Source of the DNA: Bacteroidales bacterium UBA5833
GTDB taxonomy: Bacteria; Bacteroidota; Bacteroidia; Bacteroidales; Lentimicrobiaceae
NCBI GenBank assembly: GCA_002433025.1
Contig: DJGZ01000061.1
Coordinates: 1 to 64,000, forward strand
Direction of reading: 5' to 3'
DNA: 64,000 nt
In this document: positions 34,666-41,722 of the stretch, in pieces
Layout of the letters: each line of letters begins with the position of its first letter
How positions within the stretch are numbered: the stretch's first letter is position 1
Notes under the pieces: model-generated
The model's input: only the letters and a program-made list of their open reading frames with translations
Database searches by the model: none
Told to the model about the DNA's origin: nothing
Position numbers and translations under genes: made by a program

Positions 34666-35445
34666 ATGATTTATTACAAGACTGACGAAGAAATTGAATT
34701 AATAAGATTAAGTTCTTTACTTGTTGGTAAGACCCTTGCTGAAGTTGCATGGCATATCAGACCAGGCGTAACTACCGCTTCGCTCGATAAGGTGGCAGAG
34801 ACATTTATCCGTGATCATGGGGCTGTGCCCGGATTTAAAGGTTACGGAGGTTTCCCCGGCACTTTGTGTGTATCGGTTAACGATGTGGTGGTGCATGGAA
34901 TTCCGGGAAATCAGGTGCTGAAGGATGGTGATCTTGTTTCGGTTGACTGTGGTGTAGTCCTGAACGGATTTTACGGCGATTCCGCATATTCCTTTGCCGT
35001 CGGTGATGTTACTGAAGAAGTACAGCTGCTGATGGAGCGAACCAAAAGATCGCTTTATCTGGGAATTGAAGCCGCAAAAGCAGGCAAACGGACCGGAGAT
35101 ATAGGTTTTGAAATTCAAACTTATGTGGAACAATTCGGCTATTCAGTGGTACGTGACCTGGTTGGACACGGACTTGGCAGGCATCTGCACGAAAAACCGG
35201 AAGTGCCGAATTTCGGCAAGCGTGGCGTTGGAACCATGCTTCAACCGGGACTGGTGATCTGCATTGAGCCCATGATTAACCTTGGACGCCGGCAGGTATC
35301 GCAGGACAAAGATGGCTGGACAATCAGGACTGCTGACCGTAAGCCATCGGCGCACTATGAGCATGCGATTGCCATCAGAGAGGGGGGCACTGACATTTTA
35401 TCGTCTTTTGATGAAATTGAAAAAGTACTTGAGTCAAAAAAATAA
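34666..35445 (+). CDS. map: Methionine aminopeptidase, type I
   Basis: Removes the initiator methionine from new proteins using two metal ions. 259 residues. The five metal ligands are visible: Asp in SVDCGV, Asp in YGDSAYSF, His in LVGHGLGRHLH, Glu in CIEPMINLG and Glu in HYEHAIAI. No zinc-finger or SH3-like N-terminal extension (type Ia). It lies 24 bases after secY and 11 before infA. Confidence 0.97.
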   Translation: MIYYKTDEEIELIRLSSLLVGKTLAEVAWHIRPGVTTASLDKVAETFIRDHGAVPGFKGYGGFPGTLCVSVNDVVVHGIPGNQVLKDGDLVSVDCGVVLNGFYGDSAYSFAVGDVTEEVQLLMERTKRSLYLGIEAAKAGKRTGDIGFEIQTYVEQFGYSVVRDLVGHGLGRHLHEKPEVPNFGKRGVGTMLQPGLVICIEPMINLGRRQVSQDKDGWTIRTADRKPSAHYEHAIAIREGGTDILSSFDEIEKVLESKK

Positions 35446-35456
35446 CTTGAAATTAC

Positions 35457-35675
35457 ATGGCAAAACAGATTTCGATAGAACAGGACGGAACGGTTACTGA
35501 ATCGCTGGGAAACGCGATGTTCCGTGTTGAGCTTGAGAACGGGCACATCATTACAGCCCACATTTCGGGAAAAATGAGGATGCACTACATCAAGATTTTG
35601 CCCGGTGATAAGGTGAAGCTTGAAATGTCGCCCTATGACCTGACCAAGGGAAGAATAATTTTCAGATACAAATAA
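35457..35675 (+). CDS. infA: Translation initiation factor IF-1
   Basis: A 72-residue S1/OB-fold protein that occupies the A site during initiation. Full family pattern: EQDGTVTESLGNAMFRVELE, GHIITAHISGKMRMHYIKI, and the C-terminal KGRIIFRYK. Between map and rpmJ. Confidence 0.98.
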   Translation: MAKQISIEQDGTVTESLGNAMFRVELENGHIITAHISGKMRMHYIKILPGDKVKLEMSPYDLTKGRIIFRYK

Positions 35676-35692
35676 ACAAACCATCTTGTAAA

Positions 35693-35809
35693 ATGAAAGT
35701 AAGAGCATCAGTCAAGAAGAGAACACCTGACTGTAAAATTGTCAGAAGGAAAGGGCGGTTGTACATTATCAACAAAAAGAACCCCAAGTACAAACAAAGA
35801 CAAGGTTAA
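35693..35809 (+). CDS. rpmJ: 50S ribosomal protein L36 (zinc-free form)
   Basis: A 38-residue large-subunit protein, clear from MKVRASVKKR at the start and NPKYKQRQG at the end. Of the four zinc ligands of the C-plus form, only Cys14 remains. Position 11 is Thr, the third ligand is replaced in YIINKKN, and the His is Tyr. It is therefore a C-minus paralog type that folds without zinc. Located 17 bases after infA and 26 before rpsM. Confidence 0.96.
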   Translation: MKVRASVKKRTPDCKIVRRKGRLYIINKKNPKYKQRQG

Positions 35810-35835
35810 GCGTTTAACAAACAACAAAACAATAT

Positions 35836-36216
35836 ATGGCACGTATTGCTGGTATTGATATACCCAAAAACAAAAGAGGTGAGATTGGTCTTACCTATAT
35901 TTACGGAATCGGCCGCAGCACGGCTCAGAAGATTCTGCAGGCTGCCGGTGTTGATCTGAACAAGAAGGTTCAGGACTGGAATGACGACGAACAGAATGCC
36001 ATTCGTACCATCATCAACGATAAGTACAAAGTGGAAGGTGCGCTGAGGTCAGAAGTACAGACCAACATCAAGCGATTGATGGATATTGGCTGTTACCGTG
36101 GGGTAAGGCATCGTCTGGGTCTTCCGCTCCGCGGACAGAGTACCAAGAACAATGCGCGTACCCGTAAAGGAAGAAAGAAAACTGTTGCCAACAAGAAGAA
36201 AGCAACGAAAGGTTAA
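35836..36216 (+). CDS. rpsM: 30S ribosomal protein S13
   Basis: Head protein contacting P-site tRNA and the 50S subunit. 126 residues; MARIAGIDIPKNKRGEIGL start, RHRLGLPLRGQSTKNNARTR near the end, and a basic tail. Confidence 0.98.
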   Translation: MARIAGIDIPKNKRGEIGLTYIYGIGRSTAQKILQAAGVDLNKKVQDWNDDEQNAIRTIINDKYKVEGALRSEVQTNIKRLMDIGCYRGVRHRLGLPLRGQSTKNNARTRKGRKKTVANKKKATKG

Positions 36217-36268
36217 TCGTTGATTTAACCTTATCATAAACCAAACGAATTGTCGAAAAAACATTGTT

Positions 36269-36658
36269 ATGGCAAAAACTGCTAAAACATCAAAGAAAAA
36301 AGTTGTTAAGGTTGATCCCATTGGAAGAGCCTATGTGAGTGCATCTTTCAACAACATCATAATCTCGCTCACCAACAATGCCGGACAGGTAATCAGTTGG
36401 GCTTCTGCTGGTAAGATGGGGTTCAGGGGTTCGAAGAAAAACACCCCGTACGCTGCACAGATGGCTGCTACCGAGTGCTCAAAGGTTGCATACGATATGG
36501 GCCTGCGCAAGGTAAAAGTGTTTGTGAAGGGGCCTGGTTCTGGAAGGGAATCAGCCATCCGTACCATTCATTCTTCAGGCATTGAGGTTATGGAAATCAT
36601 GGATGTGACCCCACTGCCGCACAACGGTTGTCGTCCTCCCAAGAGGAGAAGGGTATAA
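36269..36658 (+). CDS. rpsK: 30S ribosomal protein S11
   Basis: Platform protein near the E site and the anti-Shine-Dalgarno sequence. 129 residues; conserved SFNNIIISLTNNAGQVISWA and the C-terminal DVTPLPHNGCRPPKRRRV. In Bacteroidetes, ribosome structures show the anti-SD sequestered by proteins in this neighbourhood; the short spacers here rarely contain SD motifs. Confidence 0.98.
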   Translation: MAKTAKTSKKKVVKVDPIGRAYVSASFNNIIISLTNNAGQVISWASAGKMGFRGSKKNTPYAAQMAATECSKVAYDMGLRKVKVFVKGPGSGRESAIRTIHSSGIEVMEIMDVTPLPHNGCRPPKRRRV

Positions 36659-36669
36659 TTTTTTTAATT

Positions 36670-36716
36670 CCGGTACTTGTCTAGCCCTTCATGATGGTTT
36701 GTAATGCGGCTACCGG
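36670..36716 (+). promoter_or_regulatory. Possible structured leader before rpsD
   Basis: In the 100-base rpsK-rpsD gap, CCGG (36670-36673) can pair with CCGG (36713-36716) and TAGCC (36682-36686) with GGCTA (36708-36712), giving two stacked helices with an internal loop. S4 autoregulates its mRNA in other phyla, so an S4 leader is a reasonable guess. The stem is short and unproven. Confidence 0.3.
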
Positions 36717-36758
36717 AGTGATCACTGAAAACAAATTGACATCAAATAACAAGTAACT

Positions 36759-37364
36759 ATGGCCAGGTATACAGGTCCAAGAACCAAAATTGCACGAAAA
36801 TTCAAAGATCCGATCTACGGTCCGGACAAGTATTTCGAGAAGAAAAACTATGCCCCGGGTATGCACGGAAATTCGAAGAGGCGTAAAAAACTTTCTGAGT
36901 ACGGAACACAGCTTCAGGAGAAGCAGAAAGCCAAATATACATACGGAATTCTCGAGAAACAGTTTAAGAATACTTTCCATAAGGCAAGCCGCAAAAAAGG
37001 TATGCCGGGTGAGGTACTGCTTCAGTTGATTGAATCACGTCTCGACAATGTGGTCTATCGTCTGGGTATTGCACCCACACGGAGTGCCGCACGCCAGCTG
37101 GTAACTCACCGTCACATCATGGTAAACGGTTCAGTGGTGAATGTGCCTTCTTATGAGCTGAAGCTGGGAGATGTTGTTGCAGTCCGGGAGAAATCCAAAT
37201 CTCTGGAAGTGATCCAGAATGCCCTGGCTTCAAAACGGAATACCTACCCCTGGCTTGAATGGGACAGTACGCTTTTGACAGGAAAATTGGCCAGCCTTCC
37301 GGCTCGTGAAGATATTCCCGAAAACATTAAGGAACAGCTCATCGTTGAGTTGTACTCCAAATAA
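36759..37364 (+). CDS. rpsD: 30S ribosomal protein S4 (zinc-free form)
   Basis: Primary assembly protein of the 30S body and, elsewhere, translational repressor of the alpha operon. 201 residues; no N-terminal Cys cluster, so zinc-free. It has the S4 RNA-binding domain RLDNVVYRLGIAPTRSAARQ with LVTHRHIMVNG. The stop lies 43 bases before rpoA. Confidence 0.97.
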   Translation: MARYTGPRTKIARKFKDPIYGPDKYFEKKNYAPGMHGNSKRRKKLSEYGTQLQEKQKAKYTYGILEKQFKNTFHKASRKKGMPGEVLLQLIESRLDNVVYRLGIAPTRSAARQLVTHRHIMVNGSVVNVPSYELKLGDVVAVREKSKSLEVIQNALASKRNTYPWLEWDSTLLTGKLASLPAREDIPENIKEQLIVELYSK

Positions 37365-37407
37365 CGATTTCACGGTTTATAAATTCATTACACTAGAGGA
37401 AGATAAT

Positions 37408-38400
37408 ATGGCAATATTAGCATTTCAAAAGCCTGAAAAGGTTATCATGGTCGAAGCTGATGATTCAAAAGGCGTTTTTGAATTCAGGCCTCTTGAACCA
37501 GGATTCGGAATTACCATCGGCAATGCACTCAGAAGGATACTGCTCTCTTCATTGGAAGGTTATGCGATCACTTCTGTACGGATTGATGGAGTTGATATGG
37601 AATTCTCCTCAATCAAAGGCGTTGTGGAAGATGTTACCGACATTATCCTCAATCTGAAGAAAATCCGGTTCAAACGCTTGCTTGATTCCGAAACCAGCGA
37701 AAAGATCCGCCTGGTCATTTCCGGTCAGGATACTTTTATGGCCGGTGACATCAATAAGTTCCTCTCGGTATTTCAGGTTTTGAATCCTGAAGTGGAAATC
37801 TGCCATATGGAACCTTCAGTAAAACTTGTTATCGATCTGACGATTGACAAGGGCCGCGGTTATGTGCCCGCTGAGGAAAACAAACAGGCCGGCGCCCCTG
37901 TCGGAACCATCGCGATTGACTCGATTCACACACCCGTTAAGAATGTGAAATATACCATCGAGAATTTCCGCGTGGAGCAGAAAACCGACTATGAAAAACT
38001 CATACTGGAACTGATCACCGATGGCTCCATTCATCCAAAAGAAGCGCTGAAAGAGTCCGCCAGGATACTCATTCATCACTTTATGCTTTTTTCGGATGAA
38101 AAGATTACCATTGATACTGAAGAAAAAGCCGTTGCTGAAGAATTTGATGAAACCTCACTGCACATTCGTCAGCTGCTGAAGACCAAACTTGTTGACATGG
38201 ATCTTTCCGTAAGGGCCCTTAACTGCCTGAAGGCAGCTGATGTTGAAACCCTGGGTGAACTTGTGTCATACAACAAGAATGACCTTTTAAAATTCCGCAA
38301 TTTTGGCAAGAAATCGCTTACCGAACTTGAAGAGCTTGTGAAGTCGAAAAACCTGGAATTCGGAATGAATATTGCAAAATATAAACTTGATAAGGATTAA
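37408..38400 (+). CDS. rpoA: DNA-directed RNA polymerase alpha subunit
   Basis: Scaffold subunit of RNA polymerase. The start is put at ATG 37408 (MAILAFQKPEKVIM), because the frame's upstream ATG at 37306 lies inside rpsD and adds non-homologous residues. 330 residues: N-terminal dimerisation domain with GFGITIGNALRRILLSSLEG, a linker near 225-245, and the C-terminal domain with LSVRALNCLKAADVETLGEL and the FRNFGKKSLTELEE helix that contacts UP elements and activators. Confidence 0.97.
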   Translation: MAILAFQKPEKVIMVEADDSKGVFEFRPLEPGFGITIGNALRRILLSSLEGYAITSVRIDGVDMEFSSIKGVVEDVTDIILNLKKIRFKRLLDSETSEKIRLVISGQDTFMAGDINKFLSVFQVLNPEVEICHMEPSVKLVIDLTIDKGRGYVPAEENKQAGAPVGTIAIDSIHTPVKNVKYTIENFRVEQKTDYEKLILELITDGSIHPKEALKESARILIHHFMLFSDEKITIDTEEKAVAEEFDETSLHIRQLLKTKLVDMDLSVRALNCLKAADVETLGELVSYNKNDLLKFRNFGKKSLTELEELVKSKNLEFGMNIAKYKLDKD

Positions 38401-38405
38401 TTGAA

Positions 38406-38942
38406 ATGAGACACGGAAAGAAAGTCAATCATCTGGGGAGGACAAGTGCCCATCGTAAGGCAATGCTTTCGAACATGGCATCTTCGCTTATCCTTCATAA
38501 ACGCATCAACACCACGCTTGCAAAAGCAAAGGCGTTGAGGGGATATGTAGAGCCGTTGATTACCCGTTCCAAAGAAGATTCTACACATTCGCGCAGGATG
38601 GTTTTCAGCTACCTTCAGAATAAAGAGGCTGTTGTCGCACTTTTCAGGGAAGTATCTGTTAAAGTTGCCAATCGCCCCGGAGGCTATACAAGGATTCTGA
38701 AAACCGGTAACCGCCTGGGTGACAATGCCGAGATGTGCATGATGGAACTGGTTGATTTCAACGAAAACATGCTGGCTGCCAAAGAAGCGCCCAAAGCTAA
38801 AACTACCCGCCGCAGCCGTGGCGCCAAGGATAAAACCGCGGTGGCCAAACCGGAAAAGGTGGTAGCCAAAACCGAAGAGGCTCCCAAAGCAGAAAATGTT
38901 TCTGAAGAACCGGCTGCCGAAAATACCGAAAACAAAGAATAA
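38406..38942 (+). CDS. rplQ: 50S ribosomal protein L17 with C-terminal extension
   Basis: Large-subunit protein near the tunnel exit. The first 118 residues are the normal L17 (MRHGKKVNHLGRTSAHRKAM, NRLGDNAEMCMMELVDF). Residues about 120-178 are an extra low-complexity tail rich in Ala, Lys, Glu and Pro, mixing basic and acidic stretches and probably disordered. Last gene of the superoperon. Confidence 0.96.
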   Translation: MRHGKKVNHLGRTSAHRKAMLSNMASSLILHKRINTTLAKAKALRGYVEPLITRSKEDSTHSRRMVFSYLQNKEAVVALFREVSVKVANRPGGYTRILKTGNRLGDNAEMCMMELVDFNENMLAAKEAPKAKTTRRSRGAKDKTAVAKPEKVVAKTEEAPKAENVSEEPAAENTENKE

Positions 38943-38963
38943 AATTTTACTGTTTTTAAGGGA

Positions 38964-39000
38964 TGAGGATAAGGTAGCTGTTACTTTGTCCTCATTTTAT
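38964..39000 (+). terminator. Terminator of the ribosomal superoperon
   Basis: ATGAGGA (38964-38970) pairs with TCCTCAT (38990-38996), extended inward with G-U pairs around a small GCTG loop, then TTTTAT. It lies 21 bases after rplQ. Confidence 0.7.
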
Positions 39001-39079
39001 TTGTCAGGGAACTGCTGTTTCCTGCGTTCGGATCAAAGAACCTGAGTTAACCCGATTAATAATTCAAAAAAGAAAGAAA

Positions 39080-40369
39080 ATGAGTGCAATAGCCAACATC
39101 TTTGCCCGCCAGATACTCGACTCACGCGGAAATCCCACCATTGAAGTCGATGTATATACTACCAACGGAATTATGGGAAGGGCTGCTGTTCCTTCAGGAG
39201 CCTCAACCGGTATCCATGAAGCAGTTGAGCTTCGCGACGGAGACAAAAGTATCTACCTCGGGAAGAGTGTTCAGAAAGCCGTCCAGAATGTGAACAAAGT
39301 ACTTGCCGATGAACTGAAAGGCTATCTGGTTTCAGAGCAGAATGAGATTGATCACCGCATGATTGAAATTGATGGTACACCCAACAAGGGTAATCTCGGT
39401 GCAAACGCAATTCTCGGCGTTTCACTGGCCGTGGCCAATGCAGCGGCCCAGGAGTCGAATCAATTCCTCTTTCGCTATGTGGGAGGGGTAAATGCCAATA
39501 CCCTGCCTATTCCGATGATGAACATCATCAACGGCGGCTCACATGCTGACAATGCCATCGACTTTCAGGAATTCATGATCATGCCTGTAGGTGCGCCGAA
39601 CTTCACCGAAGCCCTTCGCATGGGTGCTGAGGTTTTTCATAACCTTAAATCCGTGCTTAAAAACGCCGGTTATTCAACCAATGTTGGCGATGAAGGCGGG
39701 TTTGCCCCGAACCTCAAATCAAATGAGGAGGCCGTTACCGTTATTCTGCAGGCGATAGAAAAAGCCGGCTACAAGCCCGGTGAGGATGTGTTCCTTGCCC
39801 TTGACCCGGCTTCATCGGAATACTGGCTCGAAGAGGAAAAGGTATATCATCTGAAAAAATCAACCGGTGATAAGCTGACCCCGGCTCAGATGGTAGACTA
39901 CTGGAAAACGTGGATTGATAAATATCCCATTATTTCAATAGAGGATGGTATGGCAGAGGATGACTGGGACGGATGGAAACTGATGACCGATGTAATGGGC
40001 AAAAAGATTCAGCTTGTGGGCGATGATTTGTTCGTTACCAATTCAAAACGCCTTCAGATGGGTATCGACAGGGGCGTGGCCAATAGCATTCTGGTGAAGG
40101 TTAACCAGATCGGGAGCCTTACCGAAACCATCGACGCCGTGAACCTTGCCTACCGCAATGGCTACACCGCCGTAATGAGCCACCGCTCCGGAGAAACCGA
40201 AGATACTACCATTGCCGACCTGGCTGTAGCATTAAATACCGGTCTGATCAAAACGGGATCGGCCAGTCGCACTGACCGGATTGCCAAGTACAACCAGTTG
40301 CTCAGGATTGAAGAAATTCTGGGGACTTCTGCCCGCTATTTAGGGAAAGAATTCAAATACGCAAAATAG
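39080..40369 (+). CDS. eno: Enolase
   Basis: Glycolytic enzyme converting 2-phosphoglycerate to phosphoenolpyruvate with Mg2+. 429 residues, full length. It shows the N-terminal SRGNPTIEVDV, the acid-base region GDEGGFAPNL, the metal-binding SIEDGMAEDDW and the catalytic Lys region ILVKVNQIGSL followed by SHRSGETED. It is 137 bases after rplQ with the superoperon terminator between them, so it should have its own promoter, though no good consensus was seen. Confidence 0.98.
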   Translation: MSAIANIFARQILDSRGNPTIEVDVYTTNGIMGRAAVPSGASTGIHEAVELRDGDKSIYLGKSVQKAVQNVNKVLADELKGYLVSEQNEIDHRMIEIDGTPNKGNLGANAILGVSLAVANAAAQESNQFLFRYVGGVNANTLPIPMMNIINGGSHADNAIDFQEFMIMPVGAPNFTEALRMGAEVFHNLKSVLKNAGYSTNVGDEGGFAPNLKSNEEAVTVILQAIEKAGYKPGEDVFLALDPASSEYWLEEEKVYHLKKSTGDKLTPAQMVDYWKTWIDKYPIISIEDGMAEDDWDGWKLMTDVMGKKIQLVGDDLFVTNSKRLQMGIDRGVANSILVKVNQIGSLTETIDAVNLAYRNGYTAVMSHRSGETEDTTIADLAVALNTGLIKTGSASRTDRIAKYNQLLRIEEILGTSARYLGKEFKYAK

Positions 40370-40390
40370 CGTTTGTGATTTAAACAGTTT

Positions 40391-40425
40391 TCCCCGGGAA
40401 TGTTTAGTTTCCGGGGATTTTTTTT
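40391..40425 (+). terminator. Terminator of eno, overlapping the end of the convergent gene
   Basis: TCCCCGG (40391-40397) pairs with CCGGGGA (40411-40417) around a 13-base loop, followed by eight T residues. The loop and right arm also encode the last codons and stop (40404-40406) of the minus-strand gene. Confidence 0.85.
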
Positions 40426-41531
40426 GTAAAAACCCTGAAGCGTTTAACTACCGGGGCATTGATGCGTTCAATCACCGCCCGCATGCGCTGATTCGACTCC
40501 AGTATAAGATGGGTCTCAATGGTCTTGATGCCTGCGGTTCTTGCCGATTCCAGCAGACGGAGGCCCATGCTGATCTCCAGCCCGAGTCCCTGGTGTTCAG
40601 GCTTAACCGCTCCGAGCATCAGATCGAGTTGAGCTGACTTCTTCATCGACTGCAGAATAAAATACCATCCAAAAGGGAATAGTTTTCCTCTGGCGCGCAT
40701 AATCCCTTTCGACATATTCGGGAGACCTACCACGAAGGCCACCAGGTCCCCGTCGAGGGTGATGATCTTGACAAAACGCGGATCCAGCACCGGCATATAC
40801 CGGCTGGCCAGGTCTTCCATTTCGGTTTCATCCATTGGGAAAAAACCATACAGATTACGGTAGGTTTCGTTTACCAGCCTGAGTACCGGAATAATAAACG
40901 GCTTAAGTGCTTTTTTATGCTGAAACTCATGGATTGTATACCTGCGCGTATTCATCATACGCTGCTGTACACGCTGATAAATGTCCGGCATTACAAAATC
41001 GATGTCAAACCGGTAAGTAAGACAATCTACAAGTTTCGAATAGCCATTCTTCACGGTATAGTCAACCATATAGGGAAGGTTGCATGAGGTGTCTATCAAA
41101 GGGGTATCATCATATCCTTCAATCAGAAAGCCTTGTGGGTCTTTGTCTGAGAATCCGTAAGGGCCTGTCACCTGATCCATTCCTTTTTCTTTTGCCCAGT
41201 TTTCTATGAATTTCAGCAGGGCTGAAGCTGCTTCAGGATTGTCTTTGCAATCAAAATGGCTGAAGCGGGCAGATTTTTCCCCTTTGAGTTCATTATAAGG
41301 ATGATGAATAATGCCCATGATGCGCCCCACAGCAATGCCCTGGCTGAAAGCGAGCGCCAGTATGGTTTCGCAATAGATGAAGGCCTTGTTCCGGCGGGGA
41401 TTGAAAAAAAGCCATTCATCATGGTAAATGGGTGGCAACCAGTTTTTGTGCCCCTGGTGTATCCGGGCAGGAAGATTTATAAAAACAGACAGAAGTTTCC
41501 TGCTGTTAACAATCCTGACATCAATTAGCAT
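40404..41531 (-). CDS. GNAT-like N-acetyltransferase family protein (YghO-like)
   Basis: A 375-residue cytoplasmic protein with no signal peptide. Its C-terminal half has GNAT-fold features: a beta strand region LVAFVVGLPNMSK, then LDLMLGAVKPEHQGLGLEISM, which resembles the acetyl-CoA-binding loop Q/RxxGxG/A, and THLILESNQRMRAVIER. The N-terminal half includes WLPPIYHDEWLFFNPRRNKA and GPYGFSDKDPQGFLIEGYDD, typical of a family of long GNAT proteins including Escherichia YghO. Substrate unknown. The start is placed at ATG 41531 because a good promoter lies inside the upstream part of the open frame, which reaches 41624. Confidence 0.72.
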   Translation of the reverse strand: MLIDVRIVNSRKLLSVFINLPARIHQGHKNWLPPIYHDEWLFFNPRRNKAFIYCETILALAFSQGIAVGRIMGIIHHPYNELKGEKSARFSHFDCKDNPEAASALLKFIENWAKEKGMDQVTGPYGFSDKDPQGFLIEGYDDTPLIDTSCNLPYMVDYTVKNGYSKLVDCLTYRFDIDFVMPDIYQRVQQRMMNTRRYTIHEFQHKKALKPFIIPVLRLVNETYRNLYGFFPMDETEMEDLASRYMPVLDPRFVKIITLDGDLVAFVVGLPNMSKGIMRARGKLFPFGWYFILQSMKKSAQLDLMLGAVKPEHQGLGLEISMGLRLLESARTAGIKTIETHLILESNQRMRAVIERINAPVVKRFRVFTKKIPGN

Positions 41532-41593
41532 AAATGTTGTCTGTGCATTTGACTGATAAGGGAATTGTAAAAGGGATAATAGATCTTGCTTTA

Positions 41594-41625
41594 CAAAGAT
41601 GATTTTTTTCTTGCTGAAAAACAAA
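41594..41625 (-). promoter_or_regulatory. Promoter of the GNAT-like gene
   Basis: On the minus strand TTTG (41625-41622), a 20-base spacer and CATCTTTG (41601-41594) match the consensus except the first T of the -7 element. The transcript would begin upstream of ATG 41531. Confidence 0.6.
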
Positions 41626-41722
41626 GGAAAGTGTTGTATTTTAGTGCTTCATTTCACATGTATCCATCTGACAGCGGAAAGTCCGCTGCTTTTTTTGCTT
41701 AATCATTGATAAATATCTACTT

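Noticed and set aside
37306..37407. A longer rpoA start at 37306
   Set aside because: It lies within rpsD and adds residues not found in alpha subunits; ATG 37408 gives the normal N-terminus.
41532..41624. A longer start for the GNAT-like protein at 41624
   Set aside because: A good promoter (41594-41625) lies inside that extension, so the transcript should begin after it.
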